From Scolanthus callimorphus (lineage: Eukaryota > Cnidaria > Anthozoa > Actiniaria > Edwardsiidae): a DNA stretch of 64,000 nt. Each line of letters starts with the position of its first letter. The stretch's first letter is position 1. The notes under the pieces are model-generated. The model ran no database searches. It saw only the letters and a program-made list of their open reading frames with translations, and had not been told where the DNA came from. The position numbers were made by a program, and so were the translations under genes. Below are positions 13,000 to 26,600 of the stretch, in pieces. The stretch spans positions 24,153,605-24,217,604 of the forward strand of contig CM066912.1 of the NCBI GenBank assembly GCA_033964015.1, read 5' to 3'.

Positions 13000-13982
13000 C
13001 AGGGTCCTGAAGTGGTAAAACGGGAGCCGGGATTAGCCTTATTTTAGGCCGGGAAAACGGGATTTGGGTTACCGGGAACGGGATTTATCTACCGGGAATG
13101 GGAATCAAGATGCTTCAACGGGAACGGGACTTTTCAATTATCCTAATAAAAAGTCGTTAATTTATCTCATTTTGAGACTGTTCAACGGACTTCAACCTGA
13201 AAATAGAATTGTACTTCTGATCCCTCGCAATCTGCGAGGTTTTGTACAACGGTTTGATAAATTTGCATAGGCATTTTTAAAATGGCGGTCCACTATTTAA
13301 ATAGAATCGTATGATATCTCTTCTGTGTCAAAATTGGGGACGAGATATCATACGGGCAGAGGATTTGGGGGGAATCATTTCATTTTTGGGCGAACGAAAG
13401 GGAGGATCTCTCGAAAGAAGCCCTGAAAGGGGGATCACTAGAAATTTTCTACGTTAGTCCAGTATCTTCTATACCATTTGTATTTTTCTAGTTCCCTTCT
13501 TTCGTACGCTAAACATTTCTGCGAGCTTGCGCGCACACGGAAAATTGTATTGTAAGCGGTGAGATCGACGTTAAGAAATTCGTCATTTGGGCCGCAATAA
13601 TAACAATTTCGTCATTTGCGGCGTGCATGAAGAATAAAACCTACAGGCTTTATTGACTATATACGAAAAATGCAATGTTCATCGACCTTCTCTTTGAGGC
13701 TTGAAGAACTGTTTATCGAAATCAGGCCTGCCTTAACATTCCCCGAGTCAGCTAACGGCTTATAGACATGTTAAATTTGTTTTAAAAGTTTCGATAAATT
13801 GAGAGTACCAAGAGATAGTGCCCATGCATAAAAGCAGAAATCTCAATTTCAACATCGCAGTTTTCGCGCGCCGGGATTTTAACTATTGATCCTACCGGGA
13901 CCGGGATTTTACCTACTGGGAACGGGATTTTGCCCAAAAAACGGCCGGGAAACGGGATTGGGACCCCCCCTTCAGGACCCTG
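13000..13982. mobile_element. hAT-like non-autonomous element, TIR CAGGGTCCTGAAG
   Basis: The ends are CAGGGTCCTGAAG and CTTCAGGACCCTG. TCTTCT flanks both sides (12994-12999 and 13983-13988). Subterminal ACCGGGAACGGGATTT repeats occur at both ends. CAGGG ends suggest hAT, though hAT duplications are usually 8 bp and only 6 are visible. Confidence 0.75.
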
Positions 13983-14485
13983 TCTTCTGTAGAGCGAAAT
14001 TTGATGTGTTGATATCGTAAAGAATACACTAAAGTAAATCTTTTCTGGGAAATATTTGTTTTTGTCAATAATAAATCAGTGATCCTGCTTGATTTTACAG
14101 GATGTCGTGTGTTATTTTTTTTACAAGGTCACAGTAACGAATTCTGCATTCTCATTGGTTCTTAGAGCTCGCGCTGGGGCAATATTTTCCTATCGTTGAC
14201 ATAAGTTACGGTAACTATTTGCGCGCGCTTGTTTTCATCGAAAAAATTTAATTTCAGACTTGGACAAAAATAAATAAGTTATTTACCGGCTTTAGGTCGG
14301 TCGATATAGGGAAAACTGTGACCTCGGCCTGGAAAATGTTAACCTCGGCCTTTTTCCTGATACGGTAAATAACATATATATATATTCAAAGGAAAGTCTG
14401 TGCTATCTCGCGGGATACTTCTTTTAAAATATTTTGTTTTTGATAAATATTTCCAGTGACACATTGCGATTGTTCTCTTTTTCAG

Positions 14486-14681
14486 TCAGGCGTGATTGAC
14501 ATCGGCGATGACGTCATCTTCATTGAGCCAATAATAAACGAGACATCATATCGAGGCCACATGGAGCATTCAACCAGGAAGCCTCACCTTCTCTACCGGA
14601 AGTCCACACTTCACAAGGCGGAGAATATTAACTTAGACCTAAGCGATGACTACTGGTCAGCGGCAAATGAGCATGCGCAAG
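14486..14681 (+). CDS. ADAMTS exon 1 of those found: end of prodomain
   Basis: This exon follows a TTTTTCAG acceptor (phase 0) and ends CAA G|GTAGGG (phase 1). It encodes 65 residues with [16 protein letters not shown], the typical late prodomain segment of ADAMTS proteins (G-x-I-x-x-G-D-D-x-x-F-I-E-P), followed by [14 protein letters not shown], the equivalent of the P-H-x-x-Y-R stretch. It carries no cysteine and no clear R-x-K/R-R furin site. Earlier prodomain and signal peptide must come from upstream exons that I could not recognise between 8.9 and 14.4 kb. Confidence 0.8.
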
Positions 14682-17600
14682 GTAGGGACAACATTGCTCG
14701 TTATAGTGCATTCTCGAACCCAGATCTCCCCATTCTCGAACCCAGAGCTTCCCGGCTCGTCTCGCGGGGGAGGCTCTGATGACAGCCATTGCTATATGCG
14801 CGAGATTTGATACAGACCATTCTCGAACCCAGAGCTCCCCTGCTCGTCACCTCGCGGGGGAGGCTCTGGTGACAGCCACTGACGCATGCGCGAGATTTGA
14901 TACAGACCTGTTGAGAGAAACAACCTGCGCATAAGGCCCCAACGTTCAAAACTATCAGCCAATCAGCGACGACGCACAAATGGATGTCCCCAGAGCCTCC
15001 CCGGCGAGCAGACGAGCTGGGGAGCTCTGGGTACGAGAATGAGAGTTCCCCGACTCGCCACCTCGCCAATGGTATTGACGCATGCGCGAGATGTGATATA
15101 GAGCTGTTGAGAGAAACAACTTTCTGCGCATGTGTGAAGTTGTAAATTTGACACTATTTTAGTAAGTCCCTGAAGAGTGTATTATTGTGAAAAAGTCAAC
15201 GTAACACATGCCCCAACGTTCAAAATCAGCCAATCAGTGAAAGCCAACAAATGGACGTCACCAGGGCCTCCCCTGTGAGCAGACCAGCCGGGGAGGTCTG
15301 AGTACGAGCATGGTTATAGTGGACCCGCCCTGTCCATATTTTGTTTTTCCAGGGTCGTATTAATTCATAGTTCCGATCAAACAATGAAGCCATTTCACGC
15401 TATCTGGGGATACCAATCAGCGATGGAAAGCTTCTCCCGCGGGAACTGATCGTGTCCCACAAACAGTATTTCAGGACTTCCGAAATCAGTCGATTTGCAG
15501 CACTTTTTTGCCTTTTATGACAGTGGTAAACTGAGATGATCCGAAGAAAGAGTTATCTGGTAAACCTTAGCGGGATCGGAATATTTTTGGCCTTTTTTTT
15601 TAAGGAAAACCCTGGTTTGTTTGTGGGACATAACAACAGTAGCTATGGCTTTGAATGACAGGTCGGAACTATGAATAGGGGCGTTCCTCGGATACATATA
15701 TTCTTCATAAGGCGTTTTGACAGACCTAGTTATTTTTAGATCGGTATTTACTCTTGTTTCTATGTAGATTGCTTGCAGTCCCTTGCTCGGGGAACGTCCG
15801 TAATAAGAGGTTAAAGTCTTACTTTGCGCGCGCCTAGTACTGTGCATTTATGCCGGGGTCACGTCCCGATAAGCGCGCACACAGGGGGATTCACTCCGAC
15901 TTTTACCCTCTTATTACGGACGTTCCCCGAGCAAGGGACTGCAAACAGTCTAGTTTCTATGCCGCTGCGGTCACGTATATCAGAACAACAATAGCAGAGA
16001 ACAACATGCTTAATCATCTCCAACACAAAAATAAACACGCAAAAGTTTTTTTTTTCTTTTTCAATATTTCAGGTGCGCATCTGAATTATCGTGCCGCAGT
16101 TTCGTACATCGAAATTGTAAACGAGGCCGAGAGACCTGTTAAGGTAAGCGACAAAAAACATTCAGCCATGCCACTATCTCGGTTTCTGATTGGCTAAGAG
16201 TACGCAGCGAAACCTTGTTGGCGCGCAGTGCGTGACGTCATACTGCAGACATTAGGATTGATGCACTTTAATGACGTCATAACGCAAGCCAATAGGTTTG
16301 GTCGCCATGTTGGTTTTCATTTCGGAAGCGAAAGCCTATTTTGCCAATATTCTCGTTGTATCTGTTATGATTTTTGCCAAGAGATCATTGCTCAGAATAT
16401 CTAAACACCAACTATGGCTATTTGAATTGAATACGAAGAGGAAAATACCAATACACGTAAGCTGAACTTGAAAAACCGTTTCGGTGAGCAAGGCCTCATC
16501 GTCAACTTTGTTTAGCTAGGCAAGAATTGCTGGTTTGCTGAATAATAGGGTCATCTCCAGTGTAAAAACCATTCCCTGAGAACACCTTTGTGTTTAGTTA
16601 CTGTTTAATCACGATTGGTTCAACCTTCGTTCTACCAAACAAAGAAAGCTTTGTGACGCAGCTGGTGAGTAAGAACCATTCCCTGAGGACACCTTTGTGT
16701 TTAGTTACTATTTAATCACGATTGGTTCAACCTTCGTTCTACCAAACAAAGAAAGCTTTGTGACGTAGCTGGTGAGTAAGAACTATTCCCTGAGGACACC
16801 TTTGTGTTTAGTTACTATTTAATCACGATTGGTTCAACCTTCGTTCTACCAAACAAAGAAAGCTTTGTGACGTAGCTGGTGAGTAAGAACCATTCCCTGA
16901 GGACACCTTTGTGTTTAGTTACTATTTAATCACGATTGGTTCAACCTTCGTTCTACCAAACAAAGAAAGCTTTGTGACGCAGCTGGTGAGTAAGAACCAT
17001 TCCCTGAGGACACCTTTGTGTTTAGTTACTATTTAATCATGATTGGTTCAACCTTCGTTCTACCAAACAAAGAAAGCTTTGTGACGTAGCTGGTGAGTAA
17101 GAACCATTCCCTGAGGACACCTTTGTGTTTAGTTACTATTTAATCATGATTGGTTCAACCTTCGTTATACCAAACAAAGAAAGCTTGGTGACGTAGCTGA
17201 GTTCTTACACTGGAGATGAGCCGAACAAAAACAATTATTGACGCTTTTCAGTTGTTAGCTTCATTTCATTCTCTAAGTAAAATGTCCCTTGGACATGTGG
17301 CTATTTAACTAGCATAGTTGCAAGAGTATGTGCTAGATGTGCTACGTTTCTCATTTTCTAAGCACGTTCTGAGAATCTCCTCCTAGTCTATTTTGTTCTA
17401 TTTTCTTCTACAGCTTCTTTATCTCAATGGTAAAAAGGAAATGTTCTTCAAGTTGTTTGGCTACAACGAGCGACAAAGCATCAATACGTATACCGGACAC
17501 AGGTGGCTTGTCCGAGATTCGGACACTAACAAGCGGCTTCTGATTGGAGGAAAAAAAGTCTACTCACCCCCGGCTAACAACGAGACATACCGAAAACAAG

Positions 17601-20600
17601 TTTATATAACTGTACCAAGTGAGTGTTTGTCTGTTTGCTCGGGGGGGGGGGGCGTTATTTAAATTATTCCTCAAGCCCGAATGGTATCTGAGTCAATAGC
17701 CAATGATGCCGATGCCATTGCCGGATTTCAAGCCGTGAGTGCCTGGGCGAATCCTTTAATATATCGATTATCCGTTCAAGACCAACACGGGGAGAAAGGG
17801 CATGCTCAACTATACAAAATCCCAAAGTTTGGTATTAACCAGGCAAATAGTGATCGAGAAACAGCCATTCAAAAAGTCCAATATTTTACATGATTTGTGT
17901 GAAATCCGTACAAGGCGTCCGGAAAACCATACAAAGCTTATAAAATTCCGGAATCTTGGAATGGCTGTATCTCTATCGGAATTTACACAATCAGTGATTT
18001 TGTATAGTTTAATATGCTCTTCCTCTTTATGTGGAGCTCGTTTCGACAATGGCAATATTAAGGGATTCGCCCCAGGCACTCTCGGCTTGAAATCCGGTAA
18101 TGAGGGCGAGAGGAATAATTGTTAGATAGTCAAATCACACTAGTAGGTCAATTTGTATAGCCAAAAACGGTTTCTGGTCTGGTTATTTGCCATTTTCTTG
18201 CTTACAAACCCGACACTTTTCGCTACTAGTAGGCTATAACTTACAGCCTACTAGTAGTCCTCAACCAATCAGATACTCGAAGAAACTAGCTATATCACAA
18301 TCACAGGTTACAAGATGCCAGCTAAATTTGAAAATGCACAAAAGCGTCGAGCCCGCCGACAACATGACGTCATCGTTTTCGAAATGTTCCGTTTTCGTTG
18401 TCTACACTAAAACGCGTAGCCAGGCGTTTCCAAATTTATCCACTTTTAGCATCGTTTTCGAAAAGTTCCGTTTTCGGTGGGAAACTTGCCTGTGTAGTGT
18501 GTACGGATGGCGCAACAGTAAATATGAAAGCCGTTAACAAATTGTTTAGCCGGGTACTGTGGACGTAGCCTTAAATTCGGGTTAAAACAACGTACTGTCT
18601 GCCTTTTTGTCTATCCGTCTCTCTGACTTTTGGGGATCTGCCTAGCACCGCTGCTTTTATATGTTTCCATCTTTGTTTTACAGAGGGTCTTAAACTGCCT
18701 AAGTACCAAAAGCCGGACCCACCAGACAGCTTTCTAAGAATAGTAAACCGTTCGCACCGCTTTATCCAGGTGAGTAAGTAGAAACGTTGGCATATTTTGC
18801 GTTTTTGTTATTGTTTTCCCTTCTCTTTCATCCAAGTTTCGCAGACAGAAAAGCCAGTGACTAAGGGCCTGACTAAACTAGGCCTATATGCTTCATGGCA
18901 GAATGTCGCTTTATTTGAATTTTGAATCGTCCTTCTATACGAATGGCCCGTTTTTTAAGAAGGCAACTATGTGGCATTCAGCCATGATATATTTTATCAA
19001 ACTAGGACACATGTGGCCCGCAACGTTGTAGCTGTATCCCGGTTTAGATACATTGCTGCGCGCAACATTTTATGTGTCCGAGTCACCTGAGTTTCCCTTG
19101 CTAGCAAAGGCCTCTTTTCTCTGCATTTCGCTGGCTGAGGTTCGCGAGGAAAAGAGACCTCTGCGCTGGGTCGAAACGCGCTTTGTTTTGCCGCCGTCCA
19201 CATCCTTGGACGGTTTGCTGACCGTTTCTTGAGCCCACTATATGCGCACGCATATCTATAGGAGTTTCAACCCTGCGCGGTCCCTTTTCCTCGCGACTCT
19301 CAGCCAACGAAGTGTAGAGAAAAGAGGCCTCTGCTAGCAGGGAACACAACGTTCGATGTTTCCTAGTTTAGCCACAATGGGATACACGCAGGACACAATG
19401 TTAAGCGTTTTTATTGGCACACGCGCCCCCAGCCCCCCAGCTGGGGGGATCCCATATTTTTTGACCGGGGATGATCGTCGTATCTTTTAGGGGTTAAAAT
19501 CACGTTGTTTTGGTCTCTTTTAGGGGTGATCTTGATTTTCAATAAATTTTAGGCAGATTGGTATCTTTTAGGGCCGAAATTGTGTCCAAATTGCTTTTTC
19601 TCATGATGGTGCTTTTAAAAACCGTGTAAGAAAGAGAGATTATTCGATGAGAAGACGATGAATTAGAAACAAACACGGAAATGACTTCACGGAAATGACT
19701 TCATTTTTCCCCTGTTACCTGTGTCCTTCGCACCTACTTGGCACATAAGACCTCATCTTTTAGGTTATCTTTTAGGGTAATAATTTTTTGAGCCACGCTA
19801 TGGCCCGCCATGTTTGGTATCTTTTAGGGGTGAAACTTTCCGACGATCATCCCCGGTCAAAAAATATGGGGTCCCCCCCCCCCCCCGGGGGGGTTTCGTT
19901 CCGTCGCCAAGCTTCCCAAACAGATCCTATGATAAATTAATCGCGTGACAAGTGGGTTCCACGGAAAATTTCACGCGAAAAAAGATAATAATACTAATAT
20001 CCTGAAATCTGAAGAATTTTCCTTGAATCCAATAGCAAAGGTTTGATATTATTTTAATGAAATGATTCGAGGGTTGGACTTTCTTTGCGCGCGGGTAACC
20101 TGTGTTTTTGTCGAATTCACCTTCCACGTTAAATCTCTCTCGCCTTAAGCCAAAACGCGCGCATAAGAATTGAGCTGTGGGATTCCATAGGATTATTCAA
20201 AGCTTCAGGAGGCTAGATTCCGCTAAGAAAATAGCACGAAAAAAGCGATATCGCACGAGTCGCCCAGCGACGAGGGCGATGTCGCCTTTTTGAGTGCTAT
20301 TTTTGGCGGAATCTACAGACTGAACGCTTTGAATATACTTGAATGCTATGATATCTCGTCCTCATTTTACATAAAAAAGAGATATCATAGGATTCTAAAA
20401 TATATTGCTATTATTAGCATAAAAAACCCTTCTCCTTTTTCTCCTAAGAAAATCTTGCATAATGTAAACTGGGTTTGACTTGTACGATTATCAAATCTAG
20501 TTTTTGAAAAAAGTCTATTCAACTGTTGGGTGATTTTTGTAGCAAGACCTGGTCCACCAGAATCGATACAGCAAATGAAGCCATGCCGTCAATCTTCATT

Positions 20601-23600
20601 ATTTTGAGAATTTTGTTTATTTTGTTTTACTTATCATAGATTACATTTTCCATTACATTACATGGTTCATACTACATTTTCCATTTTCACATTTAACTTT
20701 TACATTCCACATTTTTTGCATTGTGTATTTTACATTTTAATTTACATATTTAACAACACAGTTTAACAAAACTGCTGACCAGCACGTGGTTACTGTCACG
20801 TGATCAATTTTGACTTTCACGCGATTACCTTGTCGAACCCTGCACTGTTGAAGTTTTTTTTATCAATTTTGTTATTAGGGAAATTAGAAACTTTTTTACA
20901 ATTTTGGGTTGCCTTTGAAATTTTCTTACAAACGCTCCTCTCCTTTTCTTGGCTCGAACCACGTTAGTCAGTGCTTCGTTCGTTTCAGGACTCAATAATC
21001 GAATTATTTATTGCTTACAAATGAAGTGTCATGACGTCATTATTATGGAACTGGCAGATTGACAGGGTGAACCTTTGATTGCCGTACATGAAGTATTTCC
21101 CGAAATGCTTGGCGGAACGCGCTCATCCTTACTGTATATAAAACTGGGTTACATAATGAGTTAAAAAGGAGCGCAACGTCGGAGAGAGGCCTTAATAGAG
21201 TCTTCCCTAAATTCAGAACAACAACAAGTGAACCAGCTCCATACGAAAGAAACAACATAGTTGTTATACCAACAAACAAAAAACTGACGTTACTTTGCTG
21301 GAGAGTATTTTTGGGCAGTCCAGCTCTTTTGTGTTGGGCCGCTATTTTCCTTTGGTGTTTTTTACTTGTCCAAGTAACAAAAAAGCAGCAAAAAACACAT
21401 ACAAAAATGCAACCGATAGTGAAAATAGATCTTACCACGAAGAGAAGATAGTGACTGCTAATCTTTCGATAGGCGAAGAGCGAAATCGCCACGACCCAGC
21501 AAGTGCACGAAGCCTTGATAATGCGGTCGTTGGTTACTATGGTAATATGCCTTAAAGTGTATTTCATGGCAATGAAGCGCTCAATGTTCACCAGAGTCAC
21601 GTGAAATAGCGAAGCATATACAAGAGCTCTTCCAACTATAGAAAGAGCCATCTCTAAAGGGCAAACTGGTCCATATCCGTGGAAATAAGTTAGTTCCATA
21701 GCCGAGTACATCGGCATTATCGTTAGCCCTGTGATCAGATCAACCACGGCCAGGCACCCCAGAAGAATGTTACACTTGCTTCGTAGACAGCGCTTTTTAA
21801 CAAGCGCCAGTATCACAAGGAGATTAAAGCAGATTGTTAAAGGACAGGCTAGGGCCGTGGTTATAGCAAAGAATAAACTTGCAGCTCTTTGAATGTCTTG
21901 TTCTATCAAGAAATGCCATGCGTCCCCTATCCACAGCCCACACTGCACTCCACTCGAGGCGTTGCTCATGTTTTAACGGTTACTAAAACCTCCGCCAGAG
22001 AACTCAAAAGAGGCGCGGAACACTGCTTTATTTTTCTGCCTTGTTTGGTCGGAGAAGATCGGCTATTTGGCTGGAAGTGGCGTACACTTTGGCGAAGAAG
22101 AAATTGTTCTTATCAGAACTGTGTTTCCTTGGAGTTATCGGAAACGCAATGTTGAGCTGAGCTAGCTTTGATGCTGTTAGTCTATTTGTACTTCCTTTCC
22201 CACCTTGGCGATAAAGTGCAGTCAAATCAAGCTGGTTTCTTGAAGCTCCCTCAGATACTCACTCAGTCCTTATTCTGTCTTACTCTTCTAGTAGGCCATT
22301 ATTCTGTTCTGGATGCGTTGTTGTAACTATAGTTGAAGTTGTATTTCACTTTCCTGTCGGCTCAGCTTGCGCTCAGCTCGTGTGGCAAGTGGCAAGTCAA
22401 ATGATGAAATGAAATGATATATGTGAATTTCACGAATGAACTAAACTAAAAATCTTTGTTTCATGTATTTTTTTCAAGAAGCAACACTTTTGAGTGAACC
22501 AACTAACGAACGTCATTCCAAGCAAAAAAGAATAAGAGACTAATGAAACATTGTGAGCAAAGTGGTTCGCTCATGAACATCACTTATGGCAAGTTCTAGA
22601 TAAAACGTTTTTTTCAGTATGTTTTTTTGAAATTTTCTACACTTTTTATGACATTTTATTTTCGCCGAAAAGATTGTGCAGGATATCTTGTTGTTTAGCT
22701 CCGAAAAGTCGTATGGTTCGTTCTGTAAGAAAATCCTTAAATTCTTCAACGAGATGGGTACAAGTAAATCAATTTGAAGTAGCAGCAGATGTAACTGAAA
22801 GACTGCGTGGATGTTAGTAAATCCGTGTTATATTTATTTGCAATTCTTCTCATTCATTGTTATTCCAGATCAAGTTGAAAGAGACATTTTATCTATGAAA
22901 ATTACTCTCCAAAAGTGCTGTTTTTCCGGTACAGAAAATATCTTATATGTTTATGTAACCAGGGGTGGATCCAGGAATTTCAGAAAAGGGGGGGGGGAGG
23001 GAATAATGGAAACAGGGGACGGAAATTTTCAAATTTCCTCCAGCAAATACAGTAAATGTAATGTATCTCCCAAGAAATCCGCTCCCTGGTAACATTAAAT
23101 AATTTTATGGGTGTTGGAAAATAAAAGCTTATGTAAATGGCTATTAAATCGTGCCTAAAGAATTTCCGGTTTGAATGAACGTACTAAGGCACTTCCCTTG
23201 GTGAAGCTGGAAAGTAAAAAAAAAATTCTCATTTCCTTGCATTATCATTCTGAAAGCCACTTTCATTGTGTTGCTAGAAAATAGCTTTTCTAAGTCTTTC
23301 TTTCTTGAAGATGAGGTTTAACCAACTAAAACCTCGGCCAAAGGACTCCGAGGCGCGGAATACGGCTTTTTTTTTGCCTTGTTTGATCGGAGAAGGTCGA
23401 ATATTTGGTTTGAGAGGCATACGTTTTGTCGAAGAAAATTGTTGTAAGAGGGGAACGTTGTACTTCTAGAGCGCGCGTTACATTTTCAATGTTTGATTAT
23501 TTCCCTTCAAATCAGCAGATTTATTTTACTTTTTTAATGGGTTTTGCAAAAATGAATTTAAAAAATGGAATATTTGAAACTTTTAATCTCGTGTCGTGCA

Positions 23601-26600
23601 ATTCCGAAGACAATATTGAAGTGCGTGCACTGCGTGCTTGGTCCTCAAACTCTGTTTATTTTACAATGAGTTTAATTGGTGCGAAAAAATAGTTTCTATG
23701 GAAATGATTTCAACGAGCTCGTTCGCGTATGATGATTTCTGACCGAATTGCACTATCAAATATCAAGTTGACGTTTCTTAATTGCCTTTACGTATGTGGC
23801 AAGTCAAATAAAGATATATAATATGTGAACTCCACGAGTGAACCAAACCATCAACTTTTGATGCGTGTGCTTCTTATTCTTTTTCAAGAAGCAACCCTTT
23901 TGTATTCCAGGAACACTTTTGATTAAAACCAACTAACGGACGTCATTCCTAGCAAAAATAACAAGAGACTAATGAAATATTGTGAGCAAAGTGATTCGGT
24001 CGTGAGCACCACTTATGCTAAGTTTGTTTAGGAAAACGATTTTCAGTATATTTTTACAATGTTCTACTGTTAACATTTTATTTGTAACAGAAATTATAAA
24101 AAAATTGACAGAAAAACCGCGTGTTTCGTGCAGTCGTAGTTTAGCTCGGGATAACCGTAATCTCTGTTCTCAAAATCCGCAAATGCTTTAGCGAGAGAAA
24201 TAAATATTTAAAGAATCAATTATGAAATAGTGGCAGATGTAACTGGTAAACATGTGTTCATGTTGATGATCTCTCATTTGGTAAAATTAAGTGAAAATGG
24301 GTTCTATCATTTAGAATTCATCTCCCCTCCCCCCTTTTCAATGTTATTTTCTTAGCTAAGGTCCCTGTAACGAATTTATGCTGAAAAGGGCAACATTGAA
24401 TCGGGGGGGGGGGGGGGGGAGAAATGTCTGCTTATAGGTCTTGTACAGCAACTAGAGGGAATTCACAATAGGTGCTAAATTTTGTCAACACATTTTGTCC
24501 AACATTCGCCTTTGTCACACGGCAGCCATCTTGGATTTTCTAATACGGCGAAGCTGGCATGAAAGCGAAGCCAGGCGTGTAAGCTCACCCACGCATAGTC
24601 ATTTCTGTAAGAAAAATTCCAAGTGAAAACAAAGCCAAACGATTACTCGAAAGTAGCAAAGTTGTATCTAAGACCCCGTCCACACTACACCGTTTTAAAA
24701 CGAAAACGGATACTTTTTGCTCCGTTTTCAAAAAGATTTGCGTCCACACTTGTCGTTTTCGTATCGTTTTCGCCCGTCCACACACAATATCCGTACGAAA
24801 ACGCTCTTATGCATTCAGTGGGCATGATGCTCAAACATGCTAAACGCATGCGCATTTCGATCTGATTTCGATGACGATAGCCGTATCCGGAGTAAAAAGT
24901 ATCCGTTTTCGTTTGAAAACGGAGTAGTGTGGACGGGGTCTAAGGGATAAACTTCAAAAACTCCAGAACCGTGCCACTCGTATTATCACTTTTTAACCCA
25001 GACACTCCTTCCTCTGAACCACTAGACCATTCTCGAACTAGGAACTAGGAATATCCCTTGAGCAAAGAATATTGCGCTTCGATTCAAATCTCATGTTCAA
25101 AGTCATTCATGGACTTACTCCTTGTTATTTACATGAGCTTTTTAAAAGCTAGTTTTTAAAGGTTAGTTACGGACCATCGCCATATAAACCTCTTTATTTT
25201 TTGTCCTCCTTATAAGTTCAAATTTGACGAGAAATGGAATTAAATTTATGTTAATTGGCTTTGCATTGATTGTCTTCGCTGGATTGCTCTCTACGTGCTC
25301 TCTCAAGATCGCCGAGAAGTGGATCATGTATTCTCGCTTTAAGCGCCGTGATTTTGACTTGTTCTTGTTGCTTGCTTATTGTTGTTATCGTTCTGGAATT
25401 AAAGATATTCCAAGGAATTTCACAATTTATTATATGGATGCCAGTGTTTTACCGGAAACTAAAACACTCGTATTTTCCATATCTTCACTAGTGAAAATAT
25501 GAAAAAGTTATGTACCAAATGTCCCGGATGTGCACGTTTGCAGTGTTGTTTTCCTGACTTTCGTCTGCAGTGAAATCTCGCTCGCTCGGTCACTCGAGTT
25601 TTAAGCCACAAAACTAAGTTTTGTTCTAGTTTTAAAGAGAAAAACCTTATTTCAACTATGGCAGAGAAGGCTACAGCAACACAAAAAGGGAAATTAGTTC
25701 TTAACAACACTTCGAATCAGAAAGATTGAGGGAGCATTTCACAAATAAACACTTTCGACTTTACCAAGTGAGTTGTTCAATTTGTAATATTTTGCCGCTA
25801 TGTCAATTCTAATCCATATAATAAAAAGAACATTACACGGTGGCTTGCAGATATGGATTTCATTTTCTCGTGTCAAAAACAATATTTTACTCACTCGCTG
25901 CGCTCGTTCGTAAAATATTGTTCTTGCCACTCGAAAATAAAATCCATATCTTCGCGCCACCGTGTAATATCCTCTCTATATCATAAATACTGAAACTGTG
26001 AACAATTCTTTGTTTTGCCGAATTTTCGTCCAAGGAATTTCACGATTTGATTGGCGACGGGTGTCGAAAATAGCTAATTGTCCAGCCCTGCTCTTGTACG
26101 TTGAAGCGCAAAGCACAGTCTATTAATAGCCGCTTTCTTTTATAGTTGTATTATATAGATCACAATAGAAAGAGGAAGCTCTTTGGTACGATGACTCCTG
26201 GCCAATCCCTCGGGTTGAACTCATTTACAGGTCACAAGTGGTATGTGGAAGATTACGACACGGGAACTCGGCTCTGGATTAACACTCGGCCTTTCTTCGT
26301 TTCGCCGACGGTTCCGAAGAGCCGCCGACGGACGATCGTCGTAACAGTGCCTCGTAAGTACTACAATAGATCTTTTCCGCTTGAGCGGGGGCGTGTGGTT
26401 TATTTGCCCAACTTGTTCTCAAGCGAGCAAAATATTTTGTTTTTCCCTCAGACTCGTACCCGTCGCTTAGTAGAAAAGTCGAGGAACGCAGGGGATTATG
26501 GGAAGGATTAGCGCGGCGCGCAATGCATTGTGGAAGGTTTCGCAAGGCGCGCAATGGATTGTGGACCGGGTGAAAGAAGAGAAAGAAGCTACTTTTCCTT

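Noticed and set aside
16550..17216. Regular repeat array considered as CRISPR-like
   Set aside because: Units are contiguous with no unique spacers, and the context is a eukaryotic intron.
18198..18540. 116-residue open frame after VHL-like exon 3
   Set aside because: Low-complexity and repeat-derived (CTACTAGTAGG, CGTTTTCG); no domain and no splice support.
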